From Harmonia axyridis (taxonomy: Eukaryota > Arthropoda > Insecta > Coleoptera > Coccinellidae), in the NCBI RefSeq assembly GCF_914767665.1, contig NC_059503.1, positions 13,888,001-13,952,000 of the forward strand: a stretch of 64,000 bases of DNA. Reading direction: 5' to 3'. The number at the start of each line of letters is the position of its first letter. Position 1 is the first letter of the stretch. The notes under the pieces are model-generated. The model worked only from the letters and a program-made list of their open reading frames with translations. It had not been told where the DNA came from and searched no databases. This document shows positions 12,891 through 24,215 of the stretch, piece after piece. Position numbers and translations under genes: made by a program.

Positions 12891-13615
12891 ACAATTTCTA
12901 AATTGGAAGGTATCTGCAATTGGTATTCTGTTAAAGCTTTCCTAGCATATAAGTTCAGTTTCAGATAATTAGAAATTGCCAATGTATGAAAATGTTTATC
13001 AAAGGATTAACATAAATAATCAGTTAATGTAAAGAAATATTCGGGCGAATTGAAGTTGTTAAGTTTTTTGAGAATCATGGCAATTCTATTACACTTATAT
13101 CTATATATTTCAAAACTAGAATCTAATATAGAAGAATTTACATATAGAAAACATTGCGATAACGAAAATTACATGGAATCATTCGAGTCTAGACAACATA
13201 ATGGTTATTATATGATTATTAGGCCATAATTTCCTGAATTGAAAGAACGATAAAAAGATAATAGTACAGCTTACGACCTACAATCCAAAACTGGACATCC
13301 ATAACTTTAATGTTGGAAAGATACTCGAGATATTTCAAAAGAACCAAAAATTGCAGCTTATTAGCTATTATATTCCTGAGAAATGGTGGTTGGTCCCTTA
13401 TGTAACTGACAAAACAGTTTAAAGTGAATAGAGTCCTATGCAAGTTTGAATCTTTATTTGTATTGAACAACATTGCAGCAACTATGTTGCCATACTCAGA
13501 AAGTAAAGAACCTTTAGATCCAGAAATTTATATATTGGTACTCAGCATTAGGGCTCAGAAAAGTATTCAAACAATTCGAATGCTCGACTACTCTAAATAA
13601 AAGCTTTTTTCATTA
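12891..13615. other. No feature recognised
   Basis: AT-rich sequence. One minus-strand frame of 84 codons (13219-13473) has no recognisable motif. Confidence 0.3.
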
Positions 13616-13619
13616 CAAA

Positions 13620-15950
13620 ACCTTCAAATTTGCTGACAATTCTCACATGACTGGTACGAACTCAAAGGACACGATAGTAACCAATGATTAATTGATTTGG
13701 AAGCTTCTTAAAGTTTACTAATCATCCTGTACTAGCAAGTAAGGAATGAACTGAAGAATGAAAATGAAAATATTATAGGAGATTTTATTGATTGCTGAAA
13801 TAAAAGTAAAGTCCGTACAAGTCTAGCACAAGAAAAATTTGAAGCTTTCGTATCACATAATTCAAGATTTTTGAGATGAATAAATAGATATGGTTCAGAA
13901 ACTTGTGCGAAACATTTTCCATATCAACAGTTGTCGTCAGATTTATAATAATCGATTAATACTTATATGAACCAAACGTACAAAAAGGAATCTTTTATTT
14001 ACTAAAAGGATACGATAGTAACAATTATTAATCTATCAAACTTCAAGGATTTAGAAGCTTCCTAACATTCAACTTCATCATTCTTCAGAACTGAATATAA
14101 ATTGCTATTTGGAGAAAATAATTAAAGATATTTGAGAAAATAGAGTTGTCTTTCTTTTCAGGAATGCCTAACGAACGTTTTCAGTCCTCTCAATTGTTCT
14201 CTGATGTTGAATGATCAACAGTTGTTTCCAAATGTATCAAGGTCGATTAACTCCTATCTGAATGGAATATACAGAAGAAAGCTTTGAACCACCAAAACTG
14301 TCACTAATTTTCTTCTGGTATCAACCAAGATGGTACGAGAGTTAGAATTAGGAAGAATTCAGAAGCCTCTCAACGTTCAACTGTCATTCTAAAGATCTAA
14401 GTTTAATATTAATCAGTATTTGGAAAATAAGAATGAAAGTATTTTAGAAGAAATGGTTATTTTTCATGTGTTCAACGGTGCAACGAAAGTAAAAACTGTT
14501 TCTAGTACCACAGAGAGAGGGTTAGACTAAAGGAAGCTTTTAGCCCACTTCATTTAAGGCTTTTGAGATGAATAAATAGATGCTTGTATCGAGCGTACTC
14601 CAGATGGCTTTCAGTTTCTTCAATCGTTCTTTGATGTTGAATGTTCAACAGTTGTTTCCACGAGAAAATCGATCTATTATCTCTTATTTGAATGGAACAT
14701 ACAAACAAAGCTTTGGACCTCTACAACTGTTACCAAATATCACCTGATACTAACCAAGATGATACTAAATGATATCTATTAAACTCCAATGATTTAGAGG
14801 AAGCTTCCCAACGTTCAACTGATATTGTGTAGATCTAGGTATAATGGTAATCAGCATTTGAAAAAAACAATCGAAGTGTTTGAGGGGATAGGATTATTTT
14901 TTCTGGTGTTTAACGGTGAAAGTAAAGTACCAAGGGTTGCTTTTGTCCCACTTCAAGTTCATTTAAGGTTTTTGAGATGAAACACTTGCTATGAGCTTGT
15001 ATGGAACGTATTCCAGATAGCTTTCAGTTTTTCAATCGTTCTTTGATGTTGAATATTCAACAGTTGTTTCCATAAGCAAAATGATCAATTAAGACTCATA
15101 CAGAAATACAAACATACAGAAAAAACTTTGGACCACTAAAACTGTTAGTAATTCTCATCTGATACCAACCAAGGGAGTGCTAGAGTTACAATTAATCTAC
15201 TAATCTCCAATGATTTCCCAAAGCCTCCCAACGTTCAACTGTCATTCTGAACACCTGAGAATAAGGCTAATGATCATTTGTAAAATGAAAAATCAAAGTG
15301 TTGGAGGAGATCGGCTTGTCCTCCTTATTTTCAACGGAGATACGAAAGAAGAAACTCCTTCTAGTACCAGAGAGAGAAAGGGACTGAAGGAAACTTTCAC
15401 CCCAATTCATTTAAGGTTTCCAAGATGAATAAATAGATGCTGTTCATGAACTTGTATGGAACGTATTCCGAATGGCTTTCAATTTCTTCAATCGTTCTTC
15501 GATGTTGAATGTTCAACAGTTGTTTCCACAAGCAAAATGATCGATTACCACTTATCTGAATGGAACATACAAATAACAGATCTTGTCTACTAAAACTATA
15601 AACAATTCTCACCTAATACCAACCAAGATTACAAGACAGTTATAATTAATGGATCTACTTAACGTCAATTTATCTAGAAGTCTTTAAACGTTCAACTCGT
15701 CATTCTTTAGATTTGGGTGATGGTAATTTGCATTGGGATGATAAGAATTGAAGATATTGAAGGAGTTGAAGCTTGTTTTTGTTGTTTTCATTGATGAAAT
15801 GAAAGAGAAGGTCTACTAGTACTAGGGAGGGACTGAAGGAAGATTTAGTTTCATTCCATTTGAAGTTTTCGATATAAATAAATAGATTACGTTCAGAAAC
15901 ATTTCCCAGATCGCTTCCCTACCTCTAAATCGAGCGAATCTGCGAGTTAT
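13620..15950. repeat. Diverged tandem array, about six units of 310-450 bp
   Basis: Three landmarks recur in fixed order: a block like AAGCTTCCCAACGTTCAACT (near 13702, 14055, 14365, 14800, 15225, 15672), a GTACCAGAGAGAGGGACTGAAGGAAG-like block before TTTGAGATGAATAAATAGATG (near 13870, 14570, 14970, 15420, 15870), and TTTGATGTTGAATGTTCAACAGTTGTTTCC-like blocks near 14200, 14630, 15045 and 15500. The last is itself an inverted repeat (TTGAATGTTCAA). Units are clearly related but differ by many substitutions and indels, so the array is old. No coding capacity is conserved. Confidence 0.8.
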
Positions 15951-16560
15951 CGAATAGGAAATGAAGGAAATGCAATCGGAACGCTAGAATCAAGGGTGTA
16001 AATTCAGGGTCCCCGATCTCAGCATCTCCCGGCTCATCTCAACCCTTTGGGCAAACACCATCATCAGACTACGATCGTCACAGGACTCACCTCAGTGTTC
16101 ACATAGTGACCGACACACGGTGCATCGCGACGTCGTCGTCGTCATAAGCAAGCACATCACCGCACGGCGTCTCAGACTCCTGGGGCTCGGCGCGACGCGT
16201 TCTCGAGCTGCACCTGGCTCCATAGGCGTGGACTGTCCGGGAAAGCCTCGCCGAGATGAGGAGTGATCGCTTCTGCCCCACTCCTGGTATCCTCACACAC
16301 CCTGGGCCGCGCATGGCCTCATCGATTTTAGAGGGCCTGATGCTGGATGCTGCTGCTGCTGGGCCACGGCGATCCAAGATACGGGTGGAGGTTGCATAGG
16401 TGATCTTCGGGTTGGTGGTGGGTGAGGTCAGTGTTCCGGTGGAACGGTCCTGGATAAGGAGTCAAGGGAAAACAAGAAAAACGCCGCCAATCTACCAAAA
16501 AAGAACATGAGGAACGCGTTGACGTGGAGTCAACAGGACTGACAATTTTCACCACTTTCA
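15951..16560 (-). promoter_or_regulatory. GC-rich island with minus-strand splice donor; candidate first exon or promoter
   Basis: Seen: an abrupt rise in G+C and CpG (GCGACGTCGTCGTCGTC, GGCGCGACGCG) against AT-rich surroundings. On the minus strand a consensus donor GAG|GTGAGTCC lies at 16090/16091. A 92-codon minus-strand frame (16099-16377) closes just before that donor and has no known domain. Inference: this is a transcription start region with a 5' noncoding exon for a gene running leftwards, possibly the one whose coding exon lies at 137-294. A short coding exon cannot be excluded. Confidence 0.4.
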
Positions 16561-16689
16561 AATTGCGAAATTCACGAAACACACCTTATAGAAGGTTTTC
16601 CAATAAGAGGTTTCATTTCATCAACAAGTATATTTTGGGGAGAAATCAATGAATTTTTATTAATTGTAAAGAGGAAGGTCTAATCATGA

Positions 16690-17886
16690 TTATTGTACTC
16701 GAAGAAGACATCAATTTAGAACTGAAAGATGTCGCTTGAGTGAAACTCAAAGTGGTGCCATAGTAAAACACATTTTTTTGGCAAAATTCGATTTTATTAT
16801 TCAACATAGTTGCCTTCGAGGGCGATACAGCGATACAACTTTTCGATACCATTTTTGTAGTACGATTTGTCTTTCGCTTCAAAATAGGCATCAGTTTCAG
16901 CGATCACTTCTTCATTGGCGCTAAATTACTTTCCAGCGAGCATTCTTTTGAGGTCTGGGACAGGAAAAAGTCGCTGGGGGGCAGATCTGGTGAATACGGT
17001 GGATTCAGAAACAATTCTAAGCCCAATTCATGCAATTTTGCCAGTGTTTCATTGATTTGTGACACGGCGCATTGTCTTGATGAAATAGCACCTTTTTTTT
17101 CTTCAAATGGGGACGTTTTTTAACGATTTCATCTTTTAAACGATCCAATAACGCTATATAATAATCGCTGTTGATGGTTTGGCCCTTTTGGAGGTAATCG
17201 ATGAATATTATACCTTGCGCTTCCCAGAATACTGATGCCATAACCTTGCCAGCTGACTGTTGTTTTTCTCGCTTTGGATTCGGTTCATCGAATGCAGTCC
17301 AGTCAGCTGACTGTAGATTAGACTCCAGAGTGAAATGATGGAGGCATGTTTCATCCATTGTCACTTATCAACGGAAAAATTCAGGTTTATTGCACTCAAA
17401 CAGCTTCAAACACTGCTGAGAATCTTTAACAGGTTGTTGCTTTTGATCGATTGTGAGCTCGCACGGCACCCATTTTGTACACAACTTTCTCATGTAAATG
17501 TCTGCTATCTCGATCAACTTCACTTTATGGTCATTCTAAATTATTTTGTGAACTTTTTTGATTTTTTCGTCGGTGGAAGCCTCTTTGTGGCGTCCAATGC
17601 GTTCGCTCGCCGGCTTCGATGCTCATTTCACCACATTTTAACTCACCATACCAATCAATCATGGTTGATATTGCTGGTGCAGACCCCGGAAAGTCTTCAT
17701 CGAGCCAAGATTTCGCTCCAACTGTATTTTTTCCATTCAAAAAGCAATATTTTATTAGCATAAGAAAATTTTTTCCATCTTTTTTCAAATAACAAAAGTA
17801 GCTACACTCACAACGCAATATGTCACAAACTAATGGTCGCACTGCTGTCAAATTTTGACACGTATCGTTTGAAGGTTGGTACTAAC
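16690..17886 (-). pseudogene. Mariner transposase relic (irritans-like), near full length
   Basis: On the minus strand the left end TTAGTACCAACCTTCAAACG lies at 17865-17885. An N-terminal part (LIKYCFLNGKNTVGAKSWLD, 17.7-17.8 kb) is followed by MTMDETCLHHFT, KVLFHQDNAPCHKSM (first and second Asp blocks, 17017-17364) and SPDLPPSDFF (third Asp), then CIAVSPSKATML near 16810, where living relatives have CIALEGNYVE. Several frameshifts separate these blocks. The element is inactive but almost complete. Just left of it (16585-16625) is GGTTTTCCAATAAGAGGTTTC, an end also seen near 54.04 and 61.61 kb. Confidence 0.85.
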
Positions 17887-17958
17887 AAAAATCATATGGA
17901 TTTAATACTAGCACCACCATCTGTGCATCAGACCGGGGACTTTTCAATTGGCCTAATA

Positions 17959-18024
17959 ATCTAACCATGTTGGGGAGATGGAGATGTAAAAATTGCATAT
18001 CCTTCCTTTATCTATGTTTATTAC
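17959..18024 (+). repeat. Family A MITE fragment (right end)
   Basis: Ends CCTTTATCTATGTTTATTAC and contains ACCATGTTGGGGA and TGTAAAAATTGCATAT, the family's right terminus. Confidence 0.7.
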
Positions 18025-18037
18025 TATATGGCTATAT

Positions 18038-18203
18038 CTAATGATGCAAAAATATACTGGGTGTGCCATTTGAAATAAGAAAGTAGTAGCCTGTTTCGGT
18101 GTAACCAACAGTTGTAGAGATCTGAAACTATTTTCAGCATAAAATTATGATTAGTTTACCATAAACGTCTAATAGGCCATCGCGCTGAATTACCTTGTAG
18201 AGG
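18038..18203 (+). repeat. Family B element fragment
   Basis: Carries TATACTGGGTGTGCCATTTG and ATTATGATTAGTTTACCATA..GTCTAATAGGCCATCG, as in the right arm of the complete copy at 20797-21627. It abuts the family A fragment. Confidence 0.7.
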
Positions 18204-18959
18204 AAATATAACGAGTGATTAAGCGATATAAGTAAGATTGAAGTAACCACATCCTCAGAAACTAGAGGTTATCGAAGATGAAGATATCGTTGTCGAAACG
18301 AAGTTAAATACAAATAAAAATTCCAAAAAGAAAATGTTGTGAAAAATTAAGCCGTCAAGGACATTTACCCTCCAAAGAGGCCCGAAACACAAGAATTATA
18401 AACGGAATAATGAATGGTACCTACGCAAAACAATAATTATACTCGACTAGTGGCTGATTTTCTAAAATGATTACGTCGACGTTGCTGAATAGAAACAAAG
18501 GACGGTAACGCTTGACGTTAGTTCTATATAAGTTGTGTGTAGCTTTTCATCGAGTGGATAACGCTGTCAACTTCCGTTTTCCCAACCGGCATTCACATTC
18601 ATTTCAGTATCATATGACATGAATTCAATTTCGGGTATAACTGATTTAGCTTGAAAGGTTTCACTGTGCCGTATTGAAACAAGAAGAAAAGCTGAGGGAT
18701 TCAGTAAATTTCCTCATTTTAAGTAATCGATATTCGCACACTAAAACGTTGAAATGGTCAACTTCTACTTAATATACATAGAGCCGCCGCATACTGGACA
18801 CTTTGACAAGACGCCAAATTTTAGGGGCGTGAAGTCAGTTAGTAAAAAAAGACATATTTTTTCGACACATAAAGTTTCTTAGTGAAAATACCACACTTGT
18901 AGTAAATTAAAAATTTCCAAGCGTCAATTTCATTGAAATCGAATAGACGCTCTCATCTA
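18204..18959. other. No feature recognised
   Basis: AT-rich sequence without a supported frame. Confidence 0.4.
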
Positions 18960-19850
18960 ACGGGTGTTTTTTTTTCGAGGTATCAAACTTTAAGTTGCCA
19001 TTACTGTTCAAGATAGCGACCGATTTAACAGCTGTCAAGTGATATATTCTCAGTTTGGTTTGGCAATTCAACATGAATAGACTCACGCCTGAACAACGCT
19101 TGCAAATAGTGCAATTTTATTTCGAAAATAATGGTTCTGTGCGGAATACGTATCGCGCACTAAGTCCATTTCATTTTGTTTAGCGATGAAGCGCACTTCT
19201 GGTTGAATGGCTACGTTAACAAACAAAACTGCCGCATTTTGAGTGAAGCTAATCCTCAAGTGTATGTCAAAACACCGTTACATCCAGAAAAACTGACTGT
19301 TTGGTGCGCTTTATGGGCTGGTGGAATCATTGGTCCGTACTTCTTCAAAAACGATGATGGCCAGAACGTTAGAGTCGATTGTGATCAGTATAGAGCCATG
19401 ATGACTAACTTTTTCATTCCTGAATTAAACAACCATGATGTCCAGGAGCTGTGGTTCCAACAAGACGGCGCAACATGTCACACAGCTCGTGCCACAATCG
19501 ATTTATTGAAAGACACGTTTGGTGACCGCCTAATTTCACGTTTTGGACCTGTGAATTGGCCTCCAAGATCTTGTGATTTAACACCGCTAAACTACTTTCT
19601 GTGGGGCTATGTTAAGTCATTGGTCTAAGCGGATAAGCCACAAACTCTTGACCATTTGGAAGACAACATTCGCCGTGTTATTGCCGATATACGGATACAA
19701 ATGTTGGAAAAAGTCATCGAAAATTGGACGTCCAGATTGGACTACATCCGAGTCGGCCGTGGCGGTCATATGCTAAAAATCATATGTAAAATGTAATGCT
19801 ACAAGATTATCTTGCGGATAAAAAAAATTCATATCAATCGAATAATCCAT
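18960..19850 (+). mobile_element. DD41D-type mariner derivative, copy 2 (internally deleted, 3' truncated)
   Basis: A TA at 18958-18959 precedes the left end ACGGGTGTTTTTTTTTCGAGG. MNRLTPEQRLQIVQFYFEN starts at 19073 and runs into a stop just past the same deletion junction as copies 1 and 3 (19161-19185). The downstream frame (19176-19628) keeps SDE and QQDGATCHTA, but the third acid block reads CDLTPLNYFLWG, with Asn where copy 3 has Asp. The element loses its last ~90 bp at 19850, where it meets a reverse transcriptase fragment. Confidence 0.85.
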
Positions 19851-20560
19851 GCAGAATATGCAGACTTGTTACATGTCTGAGAGAACGATCAGCTAAGTCA
19901 CCTCTAAAATTCAGAAGAAGGCGAAGATAAATAGGTAATCCAGTTTCAAGCACCTTATGTACCAAATTAAGTAAGTGAACCTTTACCCTGTTCTCCATTC
20001 TCAGCCAGCCAAGTTCGTTTATTTTTTTAGATATGTTGAGGGAATACTTCAGTAGATCAAAAATGAATCTGCAACAATAATTTTGAACCTTTTGAATTCG
20101 TTTTCTGTCCCAAGCGTCGAGACAGAAACCATACACAAAGTCACCATAATTGAAGTGGAACAGTACAAGTGATTCGACTAACTTTAAACGAAGACGTGCG
20201 CTGTGAAATTCACGATTTAAATAAAGGAGTTTTAAAGCAGCAAAAGATCTTTTCAGTAGGGAAGTCACATGACCGCTGAACTTGAGCTTGTGGTCAATAA
20301 GTGAACCCAAATTTTTTGCACTCTCCACAAAAGGAACACAAGTTCCATTGATTGATATATTAAAATTTGCTTTAAGAAACTTGATACGCTCTTTTGGGTC
20401 AAATAAAAGGAGTTAAGATTTATCTTAATTCAATTTCATGGTGTGTGTGCAGTGCACCATGAATATATTCGCTCAAAATCACTCGAAATTCTATCAGCTG
20501 CATCCAAATAATCAGGTAGAAAACCCTGATATAACTGCGTGTCATCAATAGGTACTAAAA
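19851..20560 (-). pseudogene. Non-LTR retrotransposon reverse transcriptase C-terminal fragment
   Basis: Minus-strand reading gives PIDDTQLYQGFLPDYLDAAD at the right edge, a decayed form of the Y/FADD catalytic block, then a stop, then AKNLGSLIDHKLKFSGHV and QKVQNYCCRFIFDL. The NLG..ID.KL.F..H motif is typical of jockey-like reverse transcriptases just after the palm. The 164-codon frame (19834-20328) is uninterrupted but covers only the thumb and connection region. It is truncated at the junction with the mariner derivative. Confidence 0.8.
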
Positions 20561-20796
20561 TGCGCCTTTAAGAACTGCGTCATCTTTTCACTATAGAGCT
20601 TGATACTTTAAAATAATTCGGGTCGATTTTTGATGAAATTGACAAACCGTTCTATGATAAAATTTTAAAATGCGATTTCATATGAAATTGAAAAAATGCC
20701 TTGGAGCTTAGAGGAGAATGACAGAGACTCCTTCAAAGAAAATTCTAGAACATGCAGTTCGAAAGTTTGAAAAAACCGAATAATGGGGCTCAAATA

Positions 20797-21627
20797 TACA
20801 GGGTGATTCACCTCGATGATCTATTATCATTAGACGTTTATGGAAAACTAATTATAATTTTGTGCTGAAAATTTGCATGTTGGAGTTTGGGATGATCATC
20901 TTTCTCCCTAAAATATTTTCAGATTTCAAGAAATGTTGAATTTAGTTATCGAAACATCAAATTTTGGTTTCTTTCTCTGTCACAGACTACTCCACACAGT
21001 TAGAATTTGCGGTTTTTCCTCATTTGAAGTTCTTCCTCGATAACTCTTAAAGTATTCATTTTAGGTGAAGGGTTTGCTTGAGTAACCCTCCTTCTTTTAA
21101 TACGTAGATTTGATTTAAATAATAAAAATATAGGTTCTATTTTAAAAATCGAGAGTTTCGATGAATTTGAGTTGTGCATGATCCTGTGATAAACACCCTG
21201 TACATTTTTGGTTCAAACCGCAAACAGTCTTATAATACTACGAATTTGCAGAATCGAAAATGAAAAAGATTTTTCCAAAAAAAACTTTTTCTGCAGTAAT
21301 ATTAAAAAAAAAAGTGAGCCATCGTCGCCACTATTTATTTCATAAGAATCCCATCAACTCATGAACCGTTGATTTTATACCCAAGTTAGGGCATATTACC
21401 GAAATTGTCATCAAAAGAGCTATCTGATGATGCAATGATATACTGGGTGTGCCATTTGAAATAATGAAGTAGTAGACTGTTTCCGGCATAACCGGAAGTT
21501 GTATAGATCAGAAAATATTTTAAGGAGAAAGATCATTGTCTCAAACGCCAACATGAAAATTTTCAGCTCAAAATATGATTAGTTTCCCATTAACGTCTAA
21601 TAGGCCATCGTCGTGAATCACCCTGTA
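20797..21627. mobile_element. Family B element, complete copy (831 bp, long terminal inverted repeats)
   Basis: Ends are TACAGGGTGATTCAC and GTGAATCACCCTGTA, flanked by TA on both sides. The inverted arms are about 125 bp, including GACGTTTATGGAAAACTAAT and CTTTCTCCCTAAAATATTTTC. There is no open frame of note. A long internal segment recurs at 39.88-40.55 kb and 41.88-42.09 kb. The ends and the TA duplication suggest a non-autonomous Tc1/mariner-type element. Confidence 0.8.
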
Positions 21628-22766
21628 TAGGATGTATATACTCTAACAAAATCCGATGAATATATAAGTACTATTGCCTATAAAAATTGACTCTGTTTCG
21701 AGCCCGCTGCCAGATAAATAAGGCAAAGAAGGAAAGAAGGGCGGCAAAATTTTATTTTGCCGGTGCGCCAAAATGTCTGGCGGCGGCCCTAAATATACAC
21801 ACCGGCAAAATTACAACGGACAAAATCTCAACGAAGTTTGTAGTTCATTTTCTCTTGAACCCTTCGGCTGATTTTAGCAATCATTCTTTGAATTGCAGCT
21901 TGATTCCACAGGAACATAACTGTTTATATGCCGTACTCAGTTACTCGTATTTTGTTATATACAGAGGCGAACAATCCTGTGAAGTGAATCGTTGACAGCA
22001 GAAAATGTTTCATCTTTTTATTGATTGGAATTTGCTCATTTTGAGAGAAATTAGAGCATTTCATATGATAAGTTGTTAAGTACGAATAATACATTTTTTG
22101 AAGATTTTAAAATTCATTTAAATGATACACTGGACCAAAAGTAAACATATATTCCGTGAAAAAGTTAATAGTATTGATTAATTCAGTCAGCATTCTTCAA
22201 TCAATGCAGAAATATCAGATGAACTACAAATACACATGAAATAAATACGAGCAATCAGAATAAGGACGTCGGCAACAGAAAAAGGTTGACAACAAAAACT
22301 TTATATATTGTCCAGTTTTGTGGGAGTTTTCAAGGTGAATGCAGATTACAGTTGGCATCTTCGAATCGCCATCCCTGACGTCAAGCCATTAATTTCAGAA
22401 ATATAGTATAGCAGACTTTTGAGGTCCTCTCAGAATACCAGAGGTTATGAATATTTTTTCCAAATGCAGATCTCTATATTCATTTGTGAACAGATTTAAT
22501 CTAATATCCTATTGAGCCTCGTAATGCAGCACTAAATCAAAAATCCAGCTGAAGCTAATCAAGACAAAGATAATGCAGGAAAAATGAAAGAAAATCATGT
22601 GAGAAAAGATATTTATTTGAAATATTATTATATAAAAATGGAATAGCAAGCTACTGTACTTTCTACAATGATTATAGTACAATTAATGTTAAACAGCAAG
22701 AAGTGTTCAGTCACAAACCATTATAAAAAAACACTCAATATTTACAACACCACAACGTAGACAAAT
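21628..22766. other. No gene recognised; includes the presumed 3' UTR of the snRNP gene
   Basis: AT-rich sequence. The 102-codon plus-strand frame (21687-21995) shows no known domain. Confidence 0.4.
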
Positions 22767-23767
22767 TTATTTCATTTGTACAGGAGGTCGAACAGGACCC
22801 ATCGGACCCATTGGTCCCATTGGCATGACTCCCATCATAGGAGGACCAGGTCTCATACCCATCATAGGTGGCATTGGTCCATGGGGTCCCATCATCATAG
22901 GAGGCATTGGGCCACCGGGTCCCATTGCTGAAAAATAAAACTTTATTAATAATCGTATAAATCCAATAAAATCTTGAATTTACCAATTTGTGTAGAAAAT
23001 ACAAAGTTTTAATTATTTTTTCGGCCAAAAGGCTGATGGAGTTTTCAATACCAACCTAACCTAGTTGCTAGTAACCTAGTTTTGTTTTGCATATTACAAG
23101 AAGATTTTGAAGAAATAATAATTCTACTGAATCCAAATGAATAATAATAATAACCTTCTTTATTAGGCTTATTATTTTCTGAGAAGAATTGAAGTACTTT
23201 TCATGAAATTATTTTTGATAGGAAAGAAAACCAAAAATTATATGTAGCTATTAATAAAGAAATTAAAGAAGAACATCAATGTACACTGAAACTTTGGTGG
23301 TATACTATTTCTTATTACAATTGAGTTGAACAGATGAGTTACTGATTTCTTATTTTCGTAATGAAAATCTAACTATTATACGAGTTCTTTGTATAACCTA
23401 TATTGTGGGATTAAGTCATTGTTATTATTAGTAAACAATTTTGATGGAAGACTGGTCTCAAATACTTACCACCTGGGGGCATCATATTTGGTCCTCCAGG
23501 TCCTCCTGGCCTTTGTCCTAATAACTGAGCAGGAGGAGGAATTGCAACACCTTTGCCTGGAGCAGCGAAAGGATTATTGGCAATTTTGCCAGCCTTGAAG
23601 GCAGCCGTTGTGGCATCAATCAAATGTTGAGCTTGTTCTTCCATCCATTTTTGATAATAAAATTTTACATTATCTTTATGTTTTCTTCCTGTACAATGGG
23701 TTTTTCGTACACTAGGGGAATCATGAGTCAAATAGGTATCACAATAATCACAATAATACTTGGGCAT
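22767..23767 (-). CDS. snRNP-U1-C: U1 small nuclear ribonucleoprotein C
   Basis: U1-C stabilises pairing of U1 snRNA with the 5' splice site in the nucleus. Two coding exons are seen: 23767-23470 and 22927-22767, joined across GTAAGT and TTTTTCAG in consistent phase, giving 152 residues, normal for the family. The N-terminus MPKYYCDYCDTYLTHDS carries the U1-type C2H2 zinc finger (Cys6, Cys9, His24, His30), followed by KDNVKFYYQKWMEEQAQ. The second exon encodes the usual Met/Pro/Gly-rich tail (PPMMMGPHGPMPPMMGMRPG) ending VQMK. The ATG at 23767 starts the finger exactly as in homologues; an upstream in-frame Met at 23836 would add a hydrophobic lead and is unlikely. GAG|GTTAGTG and ACTAATTAG just upstream could form a 5' UTR intron. 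It shares a 448-bp divergent region with TAF13. Confidence 0.95.
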
Positions 23768-24215
23768 TTTCAATCTATTCCTTCTAATCAGACTAATTAG
23801 TAAAAAAAATATATATATAACAAACACTAACCTCAATCTTCTTACACAATTTTTGAGTTTTGATTGTCAACTGTCATTCAAATAACTTCGAACCATAGAC
23901 CTAAATATGATAAGTTCATAAAATATCTTCCGTAATTTTCTTGTTTTTCGTAATTGGACCCAAAATTCAATTATTCATCACTTGAAATTCAATAAGATTA
24001 TGTTTTCCATCATAAATTAACCATAAAGACATAGACTGAAATGATAAAATGTCAAAAATTCATTGATCTGTGAACATAACCTATATATTACTTGACAGAA
24101 ATAAATTAAATACAATTGAAATAATAAACATTTCACTACTTCTAAGCTAAGTGCATGTCCCGTAGAAATCAAGTTAATTCAAATAATCGAATTTGCGTAT
24201 CACTGATCATTCTAA
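23768..24215. promoter_or_regulatory. Divergent promoter region between U1-C and TAF13
   Basis: 448 bp separate the two start codons of opposite-strand genes. No TATA box or CpG island stands out. Both transcripts must start here unless 5' exons lie elsewhere. Confidence 0.5.
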
